The translations under genes and the position numbers were made by a program. The notes beneath the pieces are model-generated. The model was not told the origin of the DNA, did no database searches, and saw nothing but the letters and a program-made list of their open reading frames with translations. From contig DFKU01000051.1 in NCBI GenBank assembly GCA_002373615.1, forward strand, positions 1 to 6,034: a stretch of DNA of 6,034 nt, given 5' to 3'. The stretch is from Alphaproteobacteria bacterium UBA3637. Lineage in GTDB: Bacteria > Pseudomonadota > Alphaproteobacteria > CAAHEQ01 > UBA3637. Of this stretch, positions 4,935 through 6,034 are shown one piece after another. Within the stretch, counting starts at the first letter, position 1; every line of letters begins with the position of its first letter.

Positions 4935-5723
4935 TCAAACTATACTATCTCTGACTTTAAGATGAAAGTCTTTAATATTGGGTTGATTTGCTATTTCCAA
5001 CCATTCGGTATTAATTTCACAAACGGTTGCCCCATCCTTTACTATTTTGTTCACATAGGCATTTTTCACATCAGTCCTATATGTAGTACAACTCAATTCA
5101 TCCCCAAGATATGATTCTTTACAGTATTTCACAGATAAACTTTTCAACGCATGACTTTCTCTAAAATCATCAGGGATAGTCATTTCTGCTAGATTAATAT
5201 AACTTTTATTGTTGACATGATTGTTAAAATCAATATCTCTGAAATTTGTTTTATGGGAAGCATATGTCACAGGTTCTGTTGTGTTGCCTAAAACAAATTT
5301 TTTATGTTCCCCTATGGTTAGTTCGGTATCAAGAGACATTTTATCAGCAACAAAGTCAGTAAGTGCTGGTCGTCTTGTTTTTCCATTCAATAAAAACCAA
5401 CAACAATTTCCCTTAGCAAAGGCTTTATCTTTATATTTCAGTTCAAAGTCTGTATAGATTTTTAATTTTGTAATTTCTGACACCCAAATACTGGCTTCTA
5501 TTTCTTCCGACCAAAAAGGTAGCTCATCTACAATTTTGAAGCTGATATCTGAGATAACCCAATACAAATCATCCTTTAATATATCAAAAGCACCTATGCG
5601 TTTTGATGTTAAATACCGCGCAAAAACATCTTGAAAATACATTAAAATTTCAACAGGTTTTAATCTGTAATGAGCATCCATGCAATCATTCGTGATGGTA
5701 TATTTTTGTTTAAATCTAGACAT
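4935..5723 (-). CDS. acyl-ACP thioesterase (hotdog fold)
   Basis: This 262-residue protein matches acyl-ACP thioesterases of the plant FatA/FatB and bacterial type, which release fatty acids from acyl carrier protein in the cytoplasm. The first hotdog domain starts with KYTITNDCMDAHYRLKPVEI and continues to about 125; the second begins near 150. The catalytic stretch FRDIDFNNHVNNKSY (161-175) holds D165, N167 and H169, the DxNxH set of the plant enzymes. The later segment YCKESYLGDEL aligns with the plant Y-R-x-E-C region, so E203 may be conserved and S204 replaces the cysteine. AGAGGA lies 7 bases before the ATG. The gene stands alone, with its own promoter region, and is separated from the redox operon by 168 bases. 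Sampled lines of this gene look AT-richer than the redox genes. Chain-length preference cannot be told from sequence. Confidence 0.93.
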   Translation of the reverse strand: MSRFKQKYTITNDCMDAHYRLKPVEILMYFQDVFARYLTSKRIGAFDILKDDLYWVISDISFKIVDELPFWSEEIEASIWVSEITKLKIYTDFELKYKDKAFAKGNCCWFLLNGKTRRPALTDFVADKMSLDTELTIGEHKKFVLGNTTEPVTYASHKTNFRDIDFNNHVNNKSYINLAEMTIPDDFRESHALKSLSVKYCKESYLGDELSCTTYRTDVKNAYVNKIVKDGATVCEINTEWLEIANQPNIKDFHLKVRDSIV

Positions 5724-5768
5724 TCTTCTTTCCTCTGTGTTTTAACATATATATTAAAATAAAGGATG

Positions 5769-5798
5769 ATTTTAAAGGATAACGTTTAAATTTGACAA
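5769..5798 (-). promoter_or_regulatory. probable promoter of the acyl-ACP thioesterase gene
   Basis: On the minus strand TTGTCA (5798-5793) matches five of six -35 bases. It is followed after 18 bases by TAAAAT (5774-5769), which matches five of six -10 bases. The -10 element ends 45 bases before the thioesterase ATG. Confidence 0.55.
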
Positions 5799-5822
5799 AA
5801 ATATCACAAAATCGTCATATAA

Positions 5823-5858
5823 ACTTCACTGAAGTGTCATGCTAGCTGACAAATGTCA
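5823..5858. promoter_or_regulatory. cluster of short palindromes upstream of the thioesterase promoter
   Basis: ACTTCACTGAAGT (5823-5835) is a perfect palindrome around one base. TGTCA (5835-5839), TGACA (5847-5851) and TGTCA (5854-5858) follow in alternating orientation, so TGACAAATGTCA (5847-5858) is itself a palindrome. These could be binding sites of a regulator acting on the thioesterase gene. The half-sites resemble those at the TetR operator, but the spacing differs. Confidence 0.35.
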
Positions 5859-5971
5859 AAGGCAAATGCATCCCAAAAAATGCCCGCTTACCAAAAGGCT
5901 GTTCGCAACTTATTTACTTAAACCCAAGGTGTTACTTGATTTTTGAACGAAAAGGATGCATTTGTCCTTTG
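5857..5971. repeat. 115-base inverted-repeat element
   Basis: A 17-base arm (5857-5873) pairs with an 18-base arm (5954-5971), leaving a single bulged T and an 80-base loop. A second short inverted pair, AAAATGCCC (5877-5885) and GGGCATTTT (5978-5986), crosses the first in pseudoknot order. Short frames run through it on both strands, but neither resembles a known protein. It could be a structured RNA, a palindromic intergenic repeat or a small mobile-element remnant. The rest of the gene-free stretch up to 6034 shows only TTTTGCA and TGCAAAA flanking 11 bases (near 5982-6007). Confidence 0.5.
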
Positions 5972-6034
5972 CTTTTTGGGCATTTTGCAAATGAATAATA
6001 TGCAAAAATAGTGTTGCTTATCATCAAAAATGCG

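Noticed and set aside
5918..6034. Minus-strand frame open from the right edge, with a 21-codon frame starting at 5983
   Set aside because: It runs through the inverted-repeat element, lacks family-like content and has no good ribosome binding site; the plus-strand frame 5866-5946 is equally unsupported.

Overview
The window reads as chromosomal DNA of a bacterium with moderately low GC and strong AGGA-type ribosome binding sites. All nine supported genes lie on the minus strand. Two products begin with likely signal peptides and one is a membrane iron-sulfur protein. The gene set (flavodoxin, iron-sulfur flavoprotein, flavin reductase-like protein, acyl-ACP thioesterase) suits an anaerobic or microaerophilic, host-associated, probably Gram-negative bacterium. 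The sequence alone does not allow a phylum to be named.

Transcription order runs from right to left. At the right end (5724-6034) is a gene-free stretch holding several palindromes, a probable promoter for the thioesterase gene, and a 115-base inverted-repeat element. A single acyl-ACP thioesterase gene follows (4935-5723). A spacer (4767-4934) carries overlapping palindromes that look like the operator of the TetR-family gene next to it.

From 4766 down to the left edge is one tightly packed co-directional run: TetR regulator, exported cupin, small cysteine-rich membrane protein, iron-sulfur flavoprotein-like flavodoxin, flavin reductase-like protein, exported flavodoxin, NapH-like membrane ferredoxin, and a YjbR/MmcQ-like protein cut by the window edge. 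Two junctions are 4-base ATGA overlaps (TetR/cupin and flavodoxin/NapH-like). Four are spacers of only about 10-13 bases in which the ribosome binding site touches or sits just after the previous stop. The one wide gap, 225 bases before the exported flavodoxin, is filled by a tandem duplication. Each repeat copy carries the same ribosome binding site and start codon, so two short aborted reading frames precede the real flavodoxin start.

My reading, which is inference, is a TetR-controlled redox operon. Three flavin proteins and a membrane protein with two ferredoxin-type clusters could move electrons between cytoplasmic carriers and an extracytoplasmic flavodoxin, alongside a periplasmic cupin. 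The substrate and inducer are unknown. The individual families are known; the arrangement, the possible dual-start flavodoxin and the repeat-driven start duplication are the parts most worth checking.
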